From Chryseobacterium sp. S0630 (lineage in GTDB: Bacteria; Bacteroidota; Bacteroidia; Flavobacteriales; Weeksellaceae), in assembly GCF_024158915.1 (NCBI RefSeq), contig NZ_JAMZGF010000023.1:1-64000 (forward strand): a DNA stretch of 64,000 bases. Direction: 5' to 3'. Under the pieces are notes generated by a model. That model was given only the letters and a program-made list of their open reading frames with translations, was not told the DNA's origin and ran no database searches. A program made the translations under genes and the position numbers. This document shows positions 7,240 to 16,939 of the stretch, piece after piece (within the stretch, counting starts at the first letter, position 1; every line of letters starts with the position of its first letter).

Positions 7240-9774
7240 ATGGATTATAAGTTTTCACAAGGTTTGAGCCAGGTGTTCAAACAAAGCAAAAGCGAAGCTA
7301 AAAGGCTGAAAAGTGAATTTCTTAATACAGAACATCTACTTTTAGGTATTATAAAAACGGAAAACTCTGCAAAAGAAATCCTTCAAAACCTTAATGCGGA
7401 TTTAACACAAATCAGAAGAAAAATTGAAACTTTAAATACAGCAAGTCTTAATCCTATTTCTGAAGAGGTTACCAATATTTCTTTCACCAAGATGGCAGAC
7501 CATGCCATTAAACGTGCAGAGTTAGAATGCCGTCAATATAAAAGCAATGAAATTAATACCGTTCACCTGCTTTTAGGTATTCTTTATAAATATGAAGATC
7601 CTACTTCAAATATTCTGGGAGCTTATGACATCGACTACGAAGGAGTTTCAAGAGAATACCAGACTATGCTTAAAAATTCAGGGCAGTCTCCTCAGATGAG
7701 TGCTTACGATGATGATGATGAGAGAGAAGAATTTGAGCAAATGAGAAAGCCTACAGGAAATCTAGGTTCTGCAAAAAGTAAAACGCCTACATTGGATAAC
7801 TTTGGTAGAGACCTTACTTCTTTGGCAAGAGATGGAAAACTGGACCCAGTAATCGGCCGTGAAAAAGAAATTGAGAGAGTTTCTCAGATCTTATCGCGTA
7901 GAAAGAAAAACAACCCTCTTCTTATCGGAGAGCCGGGAGTTGGTAAATCTGCCATTGCTGAAGGTTTAGCACTAAGAATTCAACAGAAAAAAGTGTCGAG
8001 AGTTCTTTACGGAAAACGTGTAATCACTTTAGACCTGGCAAGTTTAGTGGCCGGAACTAAGTACCGTGGTCAGTTTGAGGAAAGAATGAAGGCCATCATG
8101 ACAGAACTGGAAAAAAACAGAGATGTCATTCTATTTATTGATGAGCTTCATACGATTGTAGGAGCAGGAAGTTCTACGGGAAGTTTAGATGCTTCCAATA
8201 TGTTCAAACCTGCTTTGGCAAGAGGTGAAATTCAATGCATCGGGGCAACTACCCTGGATGAGTACCGTCAGTATATTGAAAAAGACGGAGCTTTAGAAAG
8301 AAGATTCCAGAAAGTAATGGTGGAACCTACTTCTATTGATGAAACTGTTCAGATCTTGAATCAGATCAAAGATAAATATGAGGAACATCATAATGTAATC
8401 TATACTCCGGAAGCAATTCTGGCTTGTGTCAATTTGACATCGAGATATATTACAGACCGTTTCTTACCGGACAAAGCAATCGATGCAATGGACGAAGCCG
8501 GATCCCGTGTTTATATCAAAAACATGAAAGTTCCTACAGAAATCATTGATTTTGAAAAGAAAATCGAAGATATCAAAGAACTGAAACAGAAGGCTGTAAA
8601 AGCTCAGGACTACCTTGAAGCAAGAAAGCTGAAAGATGAAGAAGAACGTCTTCAGATGGAACTGAATGCTGCTCAGGAAAAATGGGACAAAGATGTAAAA
8701 GAGAAAAAAGAAACCGTAACAGAAGAAAATGTAGCGGAAGTGGTTTCTATGATGAGTGGTGTTCCGGTAACGAAAGTTGGTAAGAACGAGCTTGACAAAC
8801 TGGCCCAGATGGATGAGAAACTGAACGGAAAAGTAATCGGTCAGGAAGATGCTGTGAAGAAAGTTGTTAAAGCTATTCAAAGAAACAGAGCAGGTCTTAA
8901 AGATCCTAACCGCCCTATCGGTACCTTTATTTTCCTTGGAACAACCGGGGTTGGTAAAACCGAATTGGCGAAGGTAATGGCAAGAGAGCTATTCGAATCC
9001 GATGAATCTCTGATCAGAATTGACATGAGTGAATACATGGAGAAATTTGCGGTTTCAAGATTGGTTGGTGCGCCTCCGGGATACGTAGGATACGAAGAAG
9101 GTGGTCAGCTGACAGAAGCGGTAAGAAGAAAGCCTTATGCAGTAGTTCTTTTGGATGAGATTGAAAAAGCTCACCCGGATGTATTCAATATTCTGTTGCA
9201 GATTTTGGATGAAGGACACGTTACAGACAGCTTAGGAAGAAAAATTGATTTTAGAAATACCATCATTATTCTTACTTCAAACATCGGAACAAGAGATCTT
9301 AAAGACTTTGGAGACGGTGTAGGATTCGGAACTTCTGCGAAGAAAACAACTTCAGACTCAAGAGCGAGAAGTACGATTGAAAATGCCCTTAAAAAAGCAT
9401 TTGCTCCGGAATTCTTAAACAGAATTGATGATATTGTGATCTTCAACTCTCTTGTACAGGATGATATCAAGAAAATTATTGATATTGAACTGAACAAACT
9501 TTATGGCAGACTTGAAAAACTAGGATATAAAGTAGATCTTACTGAAGAAGCGAAAGACTTTATTTCTGAAAAAGGATGGGATAAAGATTTTGGAGCAAGA
9601 CCATTGAAACGTGCGATCCAGAAGTATATTGAAGACTTATTGGCAGAAATGCTGGTAAACAAGCAATTGAACGAAGGAGAAACCGTAGTTCTTGACCTTA
9701 ATGAAGCAAAAGACGGATTAATCGGGAAAACACAGAAAGCTAAGAAATCAGCTGAAAAGTCTTCTCAATCTTAA
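7240..9774 (+). CDS. clpC: ATP-dependent Clp protease ATP-binding subunit ClpC
   Basis: This class I Hsp100/AAA+ unfoldase feeds substrates to ClpP in the cytoplasm. From the chosen start it has 844 residues: a Clp-N double repeat (1-145), a first AAA+ module with Walker A GEPGVGKS (230-237), a UvrB/C-like coiled segment (about 425-470) that marks ClpC rather than ClpA or ClpB, and a second AAA+ module with GTTGVGKT (567-574). The VGF tripeptide (694-696) is the ClpP-docking loop. An ATG four codons upstream (7228) would add MRYI; the start MDYKFSQ was preferred from recall of homologues. It stands alone and ends at a strong terminator; no clpP is nearby. Confidence 0.95.
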   Translation: MDYKFSQGLSQVFKQSKSEAKRLKSEFLNTEHLLLGIIKTENSAKEILQNLNADLTQIRRKIETLNTASLNPISEEVTNISFTKMADHAIKRAELECRQYKSNEINTVHLLLGILYKYEDPTSNILGAYDIDYEGVSREYQTMLKNSGQSPQMSAYDDDDEREEFEQMRKPTGNLGSAKSKTPTLDNFGRDLTSLARDGKLDPVIGREKEIERVSQILSRRKKNNPLLIGEPGVGKSAIAEGLALRIQQKKVSRVLYGKRVITLDLASLVAGTKYRGQFEERMKAIMTELEKNRDVILFIDELHTIVGAGSSTGSLDASNMFKPALARGEIQCIGATTLDEYRQYIEKDGALERRFQKVMVEPTSIDETVQILNQIKDKYEEHHNVIYTPEAILACVNLTSRYITDRFLPDKAIDAMDEAGSRVYIKNMKVPTEIIDFEKKIEDIKELKQKAVKAQDYLEARKLKDEEERLQMELNAAQEKWDKDVKEKKETVTEENVAEVVSMMSGVPVTKVGKNELDKLAQMDEKLNGKVIGQEDAVKKVVKAIQRNRAGLKDPNRPIGTFIFLGTTGVGKTELAKVMARELFESDESLIRIDMSEYMEKFAVSRLVGAPPGYVGYEEGGQLTEAVRRKPYAVVLLDEIEKAHPDVFNILLQILDEGHVTDSLGRKIDFRNTIIILTSNIGTRDLKDFGDGVGFGTSAKKTTSDSRARSTIENALKKAFAPEFLNRIDDIVIFNSLVQDDIKKIIDIELNKLYGRLEKLGYKVDLTEEAKDFISEKGWDKDFGARPLKRAIQKYIEDLLAEMLVNKQLNEGETVVLDLNEAKDGLIGKTQKAKKSAEKSSQS

Positions 9775-9800
9775 TTAAATAAGAAATTTAATTTCAAATA

Positions 9801-9834
9801 AAAAATCCCCGGGAAATTTCCTGGGGATTTTTGT
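9801..9834. terminator. Bidirectional terminator between clpC and the outer-membrane gene
   Basis: AAAAATCCCC and GGGGATTTTT form a perfect stem whose interior GGAAATTTCC also pairs. Runs of A on the left and T on the right let it serve both converging genes. Confidence 0.85.
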
Positions 9835-9880
9835 TTTTATACGTTTTGGCGAAAGCCCTTTCCTATTGATAAATTAAATA

Positions 9881-10408
9881 TTAAAGTCCTACCACAAAAC
9901 CAATATTCGGGATCAGACCGCTGGAAAATACACTGGAATTCTGCTTCCAAAGCACGTTGTACATTAACCCCAGCTGCATAAAGGAATTATTCCCAATTCT
10001 CTGCATATAACCTCCTCCAAGGTACAGAGCATTTTCTTCTGTATTGTATTTATAATCGTAGTATTTATCCTTGTAATCCACAAAATAATGCTGGTAGTTG
10101 GCCCCCACATAAAATGATCTTGCAAAATAATAATTGACAAAAGGCCCTACTCCAAACATGGTAGATTTATAATAATCAGAAGTCTGCCACGAAACACTTC
10201 CTATTACCCCGCCTTCAAAATCATTAGTAAACCTGTAGCCTACTCTTGGTGATGCAGACAGATTAAAGGCGCTGTTACTTCCAAATCCTAATCCAATGCC
10301 TCCTCCAAAAGTCCACTTATTGTTTTCCTGTACGGGTGCTCCTACTGAAATTTGGGAAAAAACTGATCCTGAAAATACCAGCATCATAGAAATAATAAAC
10401 TTTTTCAT
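9881..10408 (-). CDS. Outer-membrane beta-barrel protein
   Basis: The protein has 175 residues. A Sec signal peptide (about 1-19, ending VFSQ) is followed by alternating hydrophobic/aromatic strands such as RVGYRFTNDFEGGVIG and GPFVNYYFARSFYVGANYQHY, and it ends in a strand with a hydrophobic C-terminus. This is the small eight-strand OmpX/OmpA-like barrel type. No peptidoglycan-binding domain is present. It is transcribed alone. A structural or adhesin-like role is possible, but no function can be read. Confidence 0.75.
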   Translation of the reverse strand: MKKFIISMMLVFSGSVFSQISVGAPVQENNKWTFGGGIGLGFGSNSAFNLSASPRVGYRFTNDFEGGVIGSVSWQTSDYYKSTMFGVGPFVNYYFARSFYVGANYQHYFVDYKDKYYDYKYNTEENALYLGGGYMQRIGNNSFMQLGLMYNVLWKQNSSVFSSGLIPNIGFVVGL

Positions 10409-10543
10409 ATATTATATTTTTGGTCTTACAATTATATTCTCATCTGTTTCCATCTGCAGAGAGGTTGATAAAAAGACGACATAAAGCTCTATCGTTTTTA
10501 TCAATGTTTAAAATTATGGTTTTTTTACGAATTTATTTAGTTG

Positions 10544-10551
10544 TATTTTTG
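10544..10551 (+). promoter_or_regulatory. -10 element (TATTTTTG) of mnmA
   Basis: TATTTTTG followed by C matches TAnnTTTG exactly and lies 50 nt upstream of the mnmA start. Confidence 0.5.
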
Positions 10552-10601
10552 CCGCATCAAACTAAGAACTCCCGTTAAGAGTTTCGTAAAATTGAAATAC
10601 A

Positions 10602-11789
10602 ATGAAAATAGTAGTAGGCCTCTCCGGAGGTGTAGATTCTAGTGTTACAGCATATTTGCTGCAGCAGCAAGGCCATGAGGTAGTGGCTTTATTTATGAGA
10701 AACTGGAACGATGCTTCCGTCACTCTTGAAGATGAATGTCCCTGGATTGAGGACAGTAATGATGCCCTTATGGTGGCACAAAAGCTTGGAATTCCTTTCC
10801 AGGTGATAGACATGAGTGAGCTTTACAAAGAACGTATTGTTGACTATATGTTTGCCGAATATGAAAAAGGCAGAACTCCCAACCCTGATGTATTGTGTAA
10901 CAGAGAAGTAAAATTCGATGTGTTTATGAAGACTGCCATGTCTTTAGGTGCAGATAAAGTTGCTACAGGACATTATGCAAGGGTAAATTCTACTTTTGAT
11001 GAAAACGGTAAAGAAATTTTCCATCTTCTGGCAGGAAAAGACAATAATAAAGATCAGTCTTACTTCCTTTGTCAGCTAAGTCAGGATCAGCTTTCAAAAG
11101 CTTTATTTCCTATCGGAGAACTTACAAAACCTCAGGTAAGAGAAATTGCAAAAGAAATCGGGCTGGTAACAGCAGATAAAAAAGATTCTCAGGGGTTATG
11201 TTTTATCGGAAAAGTAAGCCTTCCACAGTTTTTACAGCAGCAATTGAAACCTAATGAAGGTGAAATTGTAGAAATTTTCAAAGATTCTCCTTTATTTTCG
11301 GAAGAAAAACCTGAATTCTCCTCCAAAGAAGAGGAACTTGAGTTTTTATCACGAAAAATTAATTATAAAAAATCTGACGGAAAAGTAATCGGGAAACATC
11401 AGGGAGCCCAGTTTTTCACGATCGGACAAAGTAAAGGCCTTGGGATAGGCGGCCATAAAGAAAGCTGTTTTATCATCTCCAGAGATATGGAAAACAACAT
11501 CCTTTTCGTAGGAGAAGGAAGCCATTTCCCGGGACTTCATAAAAAAGCGCTGAAAATTGATAATTCTGAGCTGCACTGGGTGCGTGAGGATTTGAAACTT
11601 CAAAACGGAGGATCTATGGAAGTAATGGCAAGATTCAGATACAGACAACCTTTGCAGAAAGCAACCCTGTATCAGTTTGAAGATGCTTTTTATATTGAAT
11701 TTGATGAGCTTCAGTCTGCTATTGCCGAAGGACAGTTTGCTTCATGGTATATTGATGAGGAACTGATCGGTAGCGGTGTGATTTCGTAA
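10602..11789 (+). CDS. mnmA: tRNA-specific 2-thiouridylase MnmA
   Basis: MnmA adds sulfur to C2 of wobble uridine 34 in tRNA-Glu, -Gln and -Lys, using ATP and a sulfur relay. The 395-residue protein begins with the PP-loop motif GLSGGVDSS (residues 6-14). It has the catalytic cysteine pair in NPDVLCN (about residue 102) and GLCFIGK (about residue 205), and [13 protein letters not shown] in the C-terminal part. It is about 25-35 residues longer than E. coli MnmA because of an acidic insert around 229-260. MnmG, which modifies C5 of the same uridine, is encoded 31 kb away in this window. Confidence 0.95.
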   Translation: MKIVVGLSGGVDSSVTAYLLQQQGHEVVALFMRNWNDASVTLEDECPWIEDSNDALMVAQKLGIPFQVIDMSELYKERIVDYMFAEYEKGRTPNPDVLCNREVKFDVFMKTAMSLGADKVATGHYARVNSTFDENGKEIFHLLAGKDNNKDQSYFLCQLSQDQLSKALFPIGELTKPQVREIAKEIGLVTADKKDSQGLCFIGKVSLPQFLQQQLKPNEGEIVEIFKDSPLFSEEKPEFSSKEEELEFLSRKINYKKSDGKVIGKHQGAQFFTIGQSKGLGIGGHKESCFIISRDMENNILFVGEGSHFPGLHKKALKIDNSELHWVREDLKLQNGGSMEVMARFRYRQPLQKATLYQFEDAFYIEFDELQSAIAEGQFASWYIDEELIGSGVIS

Positions 11790-11916
11790 GAGTTTTGGGC
11801 TACGGGATTCGGGTCATTGAGATTGTTTTTTAAAGAAAAATATTTTTTTTAAATTTTTCTGTAACGTTTTTTAAGTTATCATACTTACTGAGTAAATAAC
11901 AATAAAAAATACTACT

Positions 11917-12126
11917 ATGAAAACATCTACAAAAAACCAGTATGCTTATGTAAACAATATTCTGATTGCAGTGGTATCATCTGTTTTCGGTTATAATCTT
12001 TATCAGGCCATTGTACATCCGGAAAACTCCAATATCGCGATCAGTCTTATTTTGGTAGTCCTGACTTCCGTTATGGTTCGAAAATATGGCTATCAACCCG
12101 TAAAAGAAAAAAAGAAAGATATTTAA
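11917..12126 (+). CDS. Small two-helix membrane protein, hypothetical
   Basis: The product has 69 residues with two hydrophobic segments (about 14-32 and 40-57) and a charged C-terminal tail ending KEKKKDI. I do not recognise a family. It has its own spacing from mnmA (127 bp) and a terminator directly after its stop, so it is probably a real single gene. Both ends are likely cytoplasmic by the positive-inside rule. Confidence 0.6.
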   Translation: MKTSTKNQYAYVNNILIAVVSSVFGYNLYQAIVHPENSNIAISLILVVLTSVMVRKYGYQPVKEKKKDI

Positions 12127-12143
12127 TATCAACCACACATGAT

Positions 12144-12180
12144 AAAGCCCGGAACATTTTTGTTTCGGGTTTGTTTTTAA
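12144..12180. terminator. Terminator between two convergent small membrane-protein genes
   Basis: AAGCCCGGAACA and TGTTTCGGGTTT pair with two wobbles around a short T loop, followed by TTTTT. It sits between a plus-strand gene ending at 12126 and a minus-strand gene ending at 12190. Confidence 0.7.
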
Positions 12181-12189
12181 TAATAGATT

Positions 12190-12540
12190 TTACCTTATCT
12201 TTTCATTTACATGACTTGAGATAAAAATCAATGTAACAATACATTCTGCTATTAAGATCATAACAAGAAATCCAACAGGTTTTCCCAACATGAGACCTCT
12301 GATAAGCTTGATAATTCCCAACAAGAAAATTAATCCCACAAAATAAAATGTCGTTCCCGAAATGGTTTCTTTCAAAGAATTTAGCATGAAAAGCGAAACA
12401 TAAAATCCAAGAACCAGGATGAGATAGAACCTCAGAAAGTCCGGACCTTTAAGAATAATCGGATTAAATGTCTGTGGTACTGCCATAAGCCATACAAGGC
12501 TAATCACAACCAGCAGTGAATGAATGATGAGTTTTTTCAT
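12190..12540 (-). CDS. Small multi-pass membrane protein, hypothetical
   Basis: From the start MKKLIIHSLL the protein has 116 residues and about four hydrophobic helices. The reading frame stays open upstream, but that extension runs antisense-like through the Cys-Gly repeat DNA of the neighbouring gene and encodes an implausible Arg/Trp-rich stretch, so the internal ATG was chosen. It lies 14 bp downstream of the glycine-rich-domain gene and is probably co-transcribed. No family recognised. Confidence 0.65.
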   Translation of the reverse strand: MKKLIIHSLLVVISLVWLMAVPQTFNPIILKGPDFLRFYLILVLGFYVSLFMLNSLKETISGTTFYFVGLIFLLGIIKLIRGLMLGKPVGFLVMILIAECIVTLIFISSHVNEKIR

Positions 12541-12554
12541 AATGATTAGTTTTA

Positions 12555-13292
12555 TTATCCTCCACAGCCACCGCAGCCCCCACAACCACCGCAGCCGCCT
12601 CCACAACCGCCTCCGCCGCTGCAGCTTGATCCGCCACAACTTCCTCCGTCATTGTTTTGCTTATCTTTTCTGTTAGGGTCAGAAACCTCCTGATCTCCTA
12701 TAATTGAAACAATTGTTCCCAGAATGAAAATAATCCCAAATACAACTCCAGTAACCATTAACCCTGAAAAGTTATCTCCTTCTGTACACGAAAATAAAAG
12801 CAGTAACACAAATATGGGAGCAAAGAAGGCCATTTTTCTCAGCCAGGATTGTACTTTTGATTTTTTCTTACTCTCTCTCCAGATTTCTTCAGGTGCTTCC
12901 TGCTGGAAAATCTGCCGATAACTTGTTAAAGTATCTTCAAACCAGTTCTGATGTTTTTCTTTTTCCGCATAACCACCTTTGGATGGATGATGATGAAGTG
13001 GTTTTTTTAAAATATGCGGACAGAATTCTTCCCAATAATTCTGGGTATAGATAAGATGCATATGCCAAACCTTATCAACTATCTTACTGGGAGAAGCTCC
13101 ATTGGGAAGTGTACAACAGAGATAAACAAACTTTTTGTATTCTTCAATTGCTTTTCGTGTGAAATCAAGACTCCAGCGTTCTTCTTTGGCCAGCTTTTTT
13201 GAAAAAGGGAAATCAACTCCCGGAGCATCCAGAGAGAATGTCTGTATACGGCTCCAAAGAGATTCGTCTTTTATTACCATTTTTGTTTCCAT
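12555..13292 (-). CDS. Glycine-rich domain (GRDP-like) membrane protein with Cys-Gly tail
   Basis: The chosen start METKMVIK gives 245 residues; a TTG 27 bp upstream is possible. The N-terminal domain (about 10-140) has VDKVWHMHLIYTQNYW, the His-rich signature of plant and bacterial glycine-rich-domain proteins (PF07173 type). Two hydrophobic segments follow (about 160-176 and 181-202), then a charged linker and a 40-residue tail made almost only of Gly, Cys and Ser. The tail DNA is locally very G+C-rich in an A+T-rich genome. Such tails suggest metal binding or disulfide cross-linking, but the role is unknown. The downstream membrane-protein gene looks like an operon partner. Confidence 0.75.
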   Translation of the reverse strand: METKMVIKDESLWSRIQTFSLDAPGVDFPFSKKLAKEERWSLDFTRKAIEEYKKFVYLCCTLPNGASPSKIVDKVWHMHLIYTQNYWEEFCPHILKKPLHHHPSKGGYAEKEKHQNWFEDTLTSYRQIFQQEAPEEIWRESKKKSKVQSWLRKMAFFAPIFVLLLLFSCTEGDNFSGLMVTGVVFGIIFILGTIVSIIGDQEVSDPNRKDKQNNDGGSCGGSSCSGGGGCGGGCGGCGGCGGCGG

Positions 13293-13406
13293 TGTTTTGA
13301 TTTTTGTTTTTCTATTCAAATATCAATGGATTATACAATATAAAAGTCTTTCAAAAATCTTTTTTGGTTTGATAAAAATCTTAAATTAGTCTTATAAATA
13401 AACACC

Positions 13407-14303
13407 ATGAAAAAGGAAGATATTCTGCATCTTGAGAAACTGATGAATTTTTTAAGCAGGCAATTTTTAAAGAAAAACCATTGGGAAGACGTTACCAAAA
13501 CCGAATGGTCTTATATAAGTGCCGAACTGAATGATCTGATTATCAATGAACATAATGAAAAGGAGATCAAAAAAGAACCAGATCTTCTGGGAACGAATTA
13601 TCTGTATGAACATCTGATTATTAATAAACTAAAGAAATTCAAACAGAATGAAAATGCAGTTTTAAGCAGGCCCAATCTAGCTAAACTGAGCCTAATTGTC
13701 AAAGTTTTGGGGTATTCCAATTACATAGATTTTATTAACTCCAATACGGAAGCATTCAATTTCAATGATCTGAGGATTGATATGAATAATGTTAATCTGA
13801 ACACCGCTCTTTTAGACCGTTTAATAGGCTGTTGGTATTCTTATAACAGAAATCTACCCGACAATCCTTTGATGGCAAAAGAAGACCGCATATGGCGTTC
13901 TGCCATGGAAATTTACAAGTCTGAAACCACCGGAGAATTTTTTATTGAAAGAAGCGGTGGTGATCATCACAAATATTTTGGAAAAGTAACCGCTTATTCT
14001 GATTATGTTTTCATCATCATGAACAGCAATACATTTATTCGTCAGAGGCATTTCATTTCAAGGATAAAGGATATTAAAGAAAAACTTAAAAACCCGGACT
14101 ATAAACTCCACGAAATCCACTTCATAAGCACCTGTATCAGTTTCAACCAGGAACCGATTGCTTTGTTTGAAATTTTCAGAAAAGCGGACAGAAGAAACTT
14201 TATTTCTGATTCTATAAGTTTTCCGATTGACAGTGATGAGATCCCGGAATCAATTGTTAAACAACTTGAAGACACAGAATCTAACAGAATTGATTACAGA
14301 TAG
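13407..14303 (+). CDS. Hypothetical protein, 298 residues
   Basis: This soluble protein lacks a signal peptide and membrane segments. The first 110 residues are helical and charged, and the rest (about 140-260) looks like a mixed alpha/beta domain with YSYNRNLPDNP and FISTCISFNQEP. Lys, Asn and Ile content is high. No family was recognised. It is divergent from the glycine-rich-domain gene (114 bp between starts) and is followed by its own terminator, so it is a single-gene unit. Confidence 0.6.
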   Translation: MKKEDILHLEKLMNFLSRQFLKKNHWEDVTKTEWSYISAELNDLIINEHNEKEIKKEPDLLGTNYLYEHLIINKLKKFKQNENAVLSRPNLAKLSLIVKVLGYSNYIDFINSNTEAFNFNDLRIDMNNVNLNTALLDRLIGCWYSYNRNLPDNPLMAKEDRIWRSAMEIYKSETTGEFFIERSGGDHHKYFGKVTAYSDYVFIIMNSNTFIRQRHFISRIKDIKEKLKNPDYKLHEIHFISTCISFNQEPIALFEIFRKADRRNFISDSISFPIDSDEIPESIVKQLEDTESNRIDYR

Positions 14304-14373
14304 TTAAAAAAGATAAAAATTGTCGGATAAAAAGACAACTCAACCATAAACATCATCATCAATCTACATATCA

Positions 14374-14405
14374 CGACCCCGGAATAAAACTGTTTCGGGG
14401 TTTAT
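14374..14405 (+). terminator. Terminator after the 298-residue hypothetical gene
   Basis: ACCCCG and CGGGGT form a tight stem with an additional AA/TT extension in the loop. The 3' arm is followed by TTTATTG. Confidence 0.65.
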
Positions 14406-14513
14406 TGTAATTCTCCTATGCCTAGAATACATTTAGCTCCTAAAAATCAATTCATTACCGCAATAATTCTCTAACTTAATGGTTCTAAATATGAACCCTT
14501 CAATCGTCTTGCT

Positions 14514-15740
14514 ATGGAATATTATGAATTGTATGAAGTTTTGAAAAATCATTTTGATTCCGGAAAAGGCAGGGTTGAAATTAAAGAATTGAATGTAACC
14601 ATTGAATCAATTTCATTTGAATCTAAGGTTTGCGACCTGCTTTACGGTTCAGAAAATCAACATTGCAACAAACATCAGCAAACCCTTGAAATCAACAAAA
14701 CTGGCTATCTCTTTTACAACCAGCCCGCTGTAGACATCAAAGATTTTGATATTGAATGCAATAAAAAGTTTGAATATCATATCCTGAAGAGAGCAGATAT
14801 AGAAACAGCTAAAGGAGTTATCCTTTTCTTTCATGGCCTGAATGAAAAGAAATGGGATAAGTATCTTCCTTGGGCCTATGAACTGGCCCAACGAACACAA
14901 AAAGCCATCATATTATTTCCTATTGCTTTTCATATGGATCGTGCAGAACCTATCTGGAGTGACCGCCATCACATGATGGAAGTGGTCAATTTCAGAAAGA
15001 AAAAGTATCCGGAAAACATGAATTACTCTTATGTGAATGCTGCAATAAGTTCCAGACTGGAAGCTCATCCTCAAAGAATTTTCTGGTCCGGGCTGCAGAC
15101 CTATTCTGATATTACGGAAGTGGTAAAAAGTATTAAAAATGGTCATCTTAAAAGTATTTCTCCGGATGCAAAACTGGATTTATTTGGATATTCTATAGGA
15201 TCATTTCTTTCTCTGATTATCAAAATGGCAGATCCCCATCATTATTTTACCCAATCAAAAGTGTTTTGTTTTTGTGGAGGAATGACGATCGACAGGATGT
15301 TTCCTATATCCAAATATATCATGGATACTCAGGCAACCGTTAAAATGCAGTCTGTTTTTACGGAATTGCTGAGCTCTGATTTTAAATCAGATTCCCGTCT
15401 GAAACATTATCAGAATGAAGCATTGCATCCACAGGAAAGTTGGTTCAAAAAAATGCTTCGCTACAATTATTTTCAGAAGGAAAGAGAGGAAAGAATTCAT
15501 GAAATCCAATCTCAGATCAAAGCCTTTGTTTTGGAAAAAGACAGTGTTGCCCCTCCGATAGAAGCTTTAAATACATTGAAGGGCGGCTACAGGAATATCA
15601 ATGTAGACATTGAAATCAAGGATTTCCCGTTTGAATACTCTCATATGGTGCCATTTCCGCTTACCCATAAGCATTCAAAAGAGGTCACAGGAGCTTTTCA
15701 CCAGTTTGTACAATCCGCCAGTAATTTTTATAATTCCTGA
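14514..15740 (+). CDS. Alpha/beta hydrolase (DUF6051-like)
   Basis: This 408-residue protein has no signal peptide. GVILFFHGLNEK (about 101-112) is the HG oxyanion motif of alpha/beta hydrolases, and LFGYSIGSFLS (about 223-233) is a GxSxG nucleophile elbow. A candidate late acid or His lies in the C-terminal part (DFPFEYSHMVPFP). I associate the whole-length pattern with the Bacteroidota family DUF6051, from memory. It probably acts on an ester or thioester in the cytoplasm, but the substrate is unknown. It stands alone between a terminator and the convergent response-regulator gene. Confidence 0.7.
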   Translation: MEYYELYEVLKNHFDSGKGRVEIKELNVTIESISFESKVCDLLYGSENQHCNKHQQTLEINKTGYLFYNQPAVDIKDFDIECNKKFEYHILKRADIETAKGVILFFHGLNEKKWDKYLPWAYELAQRTQKAIILFPIAFHMDRAEPIWSDRHHMMEVVNFRKKKYPENMNYSYVNAAISSRLEAHPQRIFWSGLQTYSDITEVVKSIKNGHLKSISPDAKLDLFGYSIGSFLSLIIKMADPHHYFTQSKVFCFCGGMTIDRMFPISKYIMDTQATVKMQSVFTELLSSDFKSDSRLKHYQNEALHPQESWFKKMLRYNYFQKEREERIHEIQSQIKAFVLEKDSVAPPIEALNTLKGGYRNINVDIEIKDFPFEYSHMVPFPLTHKHSKEVTGAFHQFVQSASNFYNS

Positions 15741-15832
15741 TGATGCATTTTTCAGGGATAAAAAAGAGTCAGGAATAGTTTAAAAAATAATAATATAAGA
15801 TCCATGGTGTTTGTTTTTTAAGTTAATCTTTA

Positions 15833-16576
15833 TCAACTGACCAGCCAGTCTTTAAAATCTTTTACACGGTCTCTGCTTACCGTTATTTCTTCTTCCGGCT
15901 GAAATTCAAGGTCCACTTTGTAGTACGGTGAAGTATGAATATTTTTGATATAATCCGAACTGATAATAAACTGTCTGTTCACCCGGAAAAACTTTTTCGT
16001 ATCCAGAACATCTTCCAGCTCATCAAGCGTAAAATCTGATGGATAGGTACGGTCTTCTGTCTGAAGATAAACGATTTTATTCTCACTGAAAAAGCAGCTT
16101 ATTTCGTGGGTCTGTATAATCTTAAGGTTGTAGCCTATTTTAACCAGAACTCTGGAAAGGGTAGATTTTTCTTTTCTGATTAACTGTTTAATATCCTGAG
16201 AACCATTGGTGTCATTGGCAGGAATAAAGGATTTAAATTTCTCCACTGCTCCTTCCAGGTCTTCATCAAGGATGGGTTTTAAAAGATAATCAATGCTGTT
16301 CAGCTTAAAGGCTTTCAGGGTGTACTGATCAAATGCTGTCGTATAGATAATGAAACCTTTGGTAGGTGCTTTTTCAAAAATATCAAAAGACAGTCCGTCT
16401 CCCAAAACAATATCTGAGAAGATCAGCTGCGGATGTTCATTTTCAGAAAACCAGGCAACGCCTTCTTCTACTGATTCTATTTTGGCAACTATCTCTATTT
16501 CAGGAAAGTTATTCAACATTCTTTCTAATTTCCTTGAAGCAGGTTTTTCGTCTTCTATGATGACAGTTTTGATCAT
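15833..16576 (-). CDS. LytTR family response regulator
   Basis: The protein has 247 residues. The receiver domain (1-120) has the acidic pair IIEDE near the start, the phosphoacceptor D55 in IFSDIVLGDG and a conserved Lys in YLLKPI. A LytTR DNA-binding domain (about 145-245) ends it, with FFRVNRQFIIS as the usual core. It is the last gene of a minus-strand unit that begins with a LytS-type kinase, so the two are the cognate pair. Targets cannot be told; LytTR regulators often control envelope or autolysis genes, or the neighbouring membrane proteins. Confidence 0.92.
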   Translation of the reverse strand: MIKTVIIEDEKPASRKLERMLNNFPEIEIVAKIESVEEGVAWFSENEHPQLIFSDIVLGDGLSFDIFEKAPTKGFIIYTTAFDQYTLKAFKLNSIDYLLKPILDEDLEGAVEKFKSFIPANDTNGSQDIKQLIRKEKSTLSRVLVKIGYNLKIIQTHEISCFFSENKIVYLQTEDRTYPSDFTLDELEDVLDTKKFFRVNRQFIISSDYIKNIHTSPYYKVDLEFQPEEEITVSRDRVKDFKDWLVS

Positions 16577-16637
16577 TGATCTTTAATTTTGGTTTTCAGA
16601 TTATCGGGAAATAAAGTTAGATAAAAGCAGACAAATT

Positions 16638-16913
16638 TTAATAATCTATTCGCTTTTTCTCTTTTTTAAGTTCTTTTTCAATCATATCTCTTTCCCATTC
16701 GGAATCAAAAAGAAACAGTTTTGCAGCTTTTACAAGAATGATAAATGCCCAAATTCCAAGGATGGTATATCTGTCAAACCAATGAAAGCTAATCATCTTT
16801 TCGCCAAAAATATCATCAGGAATGATTAGAACGGCAAATAGGGCAAATATAAAAAGGCTTTTATAGAATTTTCTGATGCTGTTGGTTCTTGCGTGGGCAG
16901 TTTCGTAATTCAT
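16638..16913 (-). CDS. 2TM-domain-like membrane protein (divergent)
   Basis: This 91-residue protein has two hydrophobic helices (about 20-36 and 50-68) and a highly charged C-terminal tail EWERDMIEKELKKEKKRIDY. It shares the IRKFYKSL entry and the W-E-basic exit of the other 2TM proteins in this operon, but is the most divergent. It lies between a clear 2TM gene and the LytTR regulator. Function unknown; a modulatory role toward the kinase is an inference from the operon. Confidence 0.7.
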   Translation of the reverse strand: MNYETAHARTNSIRKFYKSLFIFALFAVLIIPDDIFGEKMISFHWFDRYTILGIWAFIILVKAAKLFLFDSEWERDMIEKELKKEKKRIDY

Positions 16914-16939
16914 GATGTTCTAAGTTTTTAAGTTATCGT

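Noticed and set aside
8464..8880. 138-codon minus-strand frame within clpC
   Set aside because: Antisense to a highly conserved chaperone gene; Phe-rich low-complexity product without a start signal.
12541..12639. N-terminal extension of the small membrane protein into Arg/Trp-rich sequence
   Set aside because: Comes from reading the Cys-Gly repeat DNA of the neighbouring gene in another frame; the internal ATG at 12540 gives a normal membrane protein.
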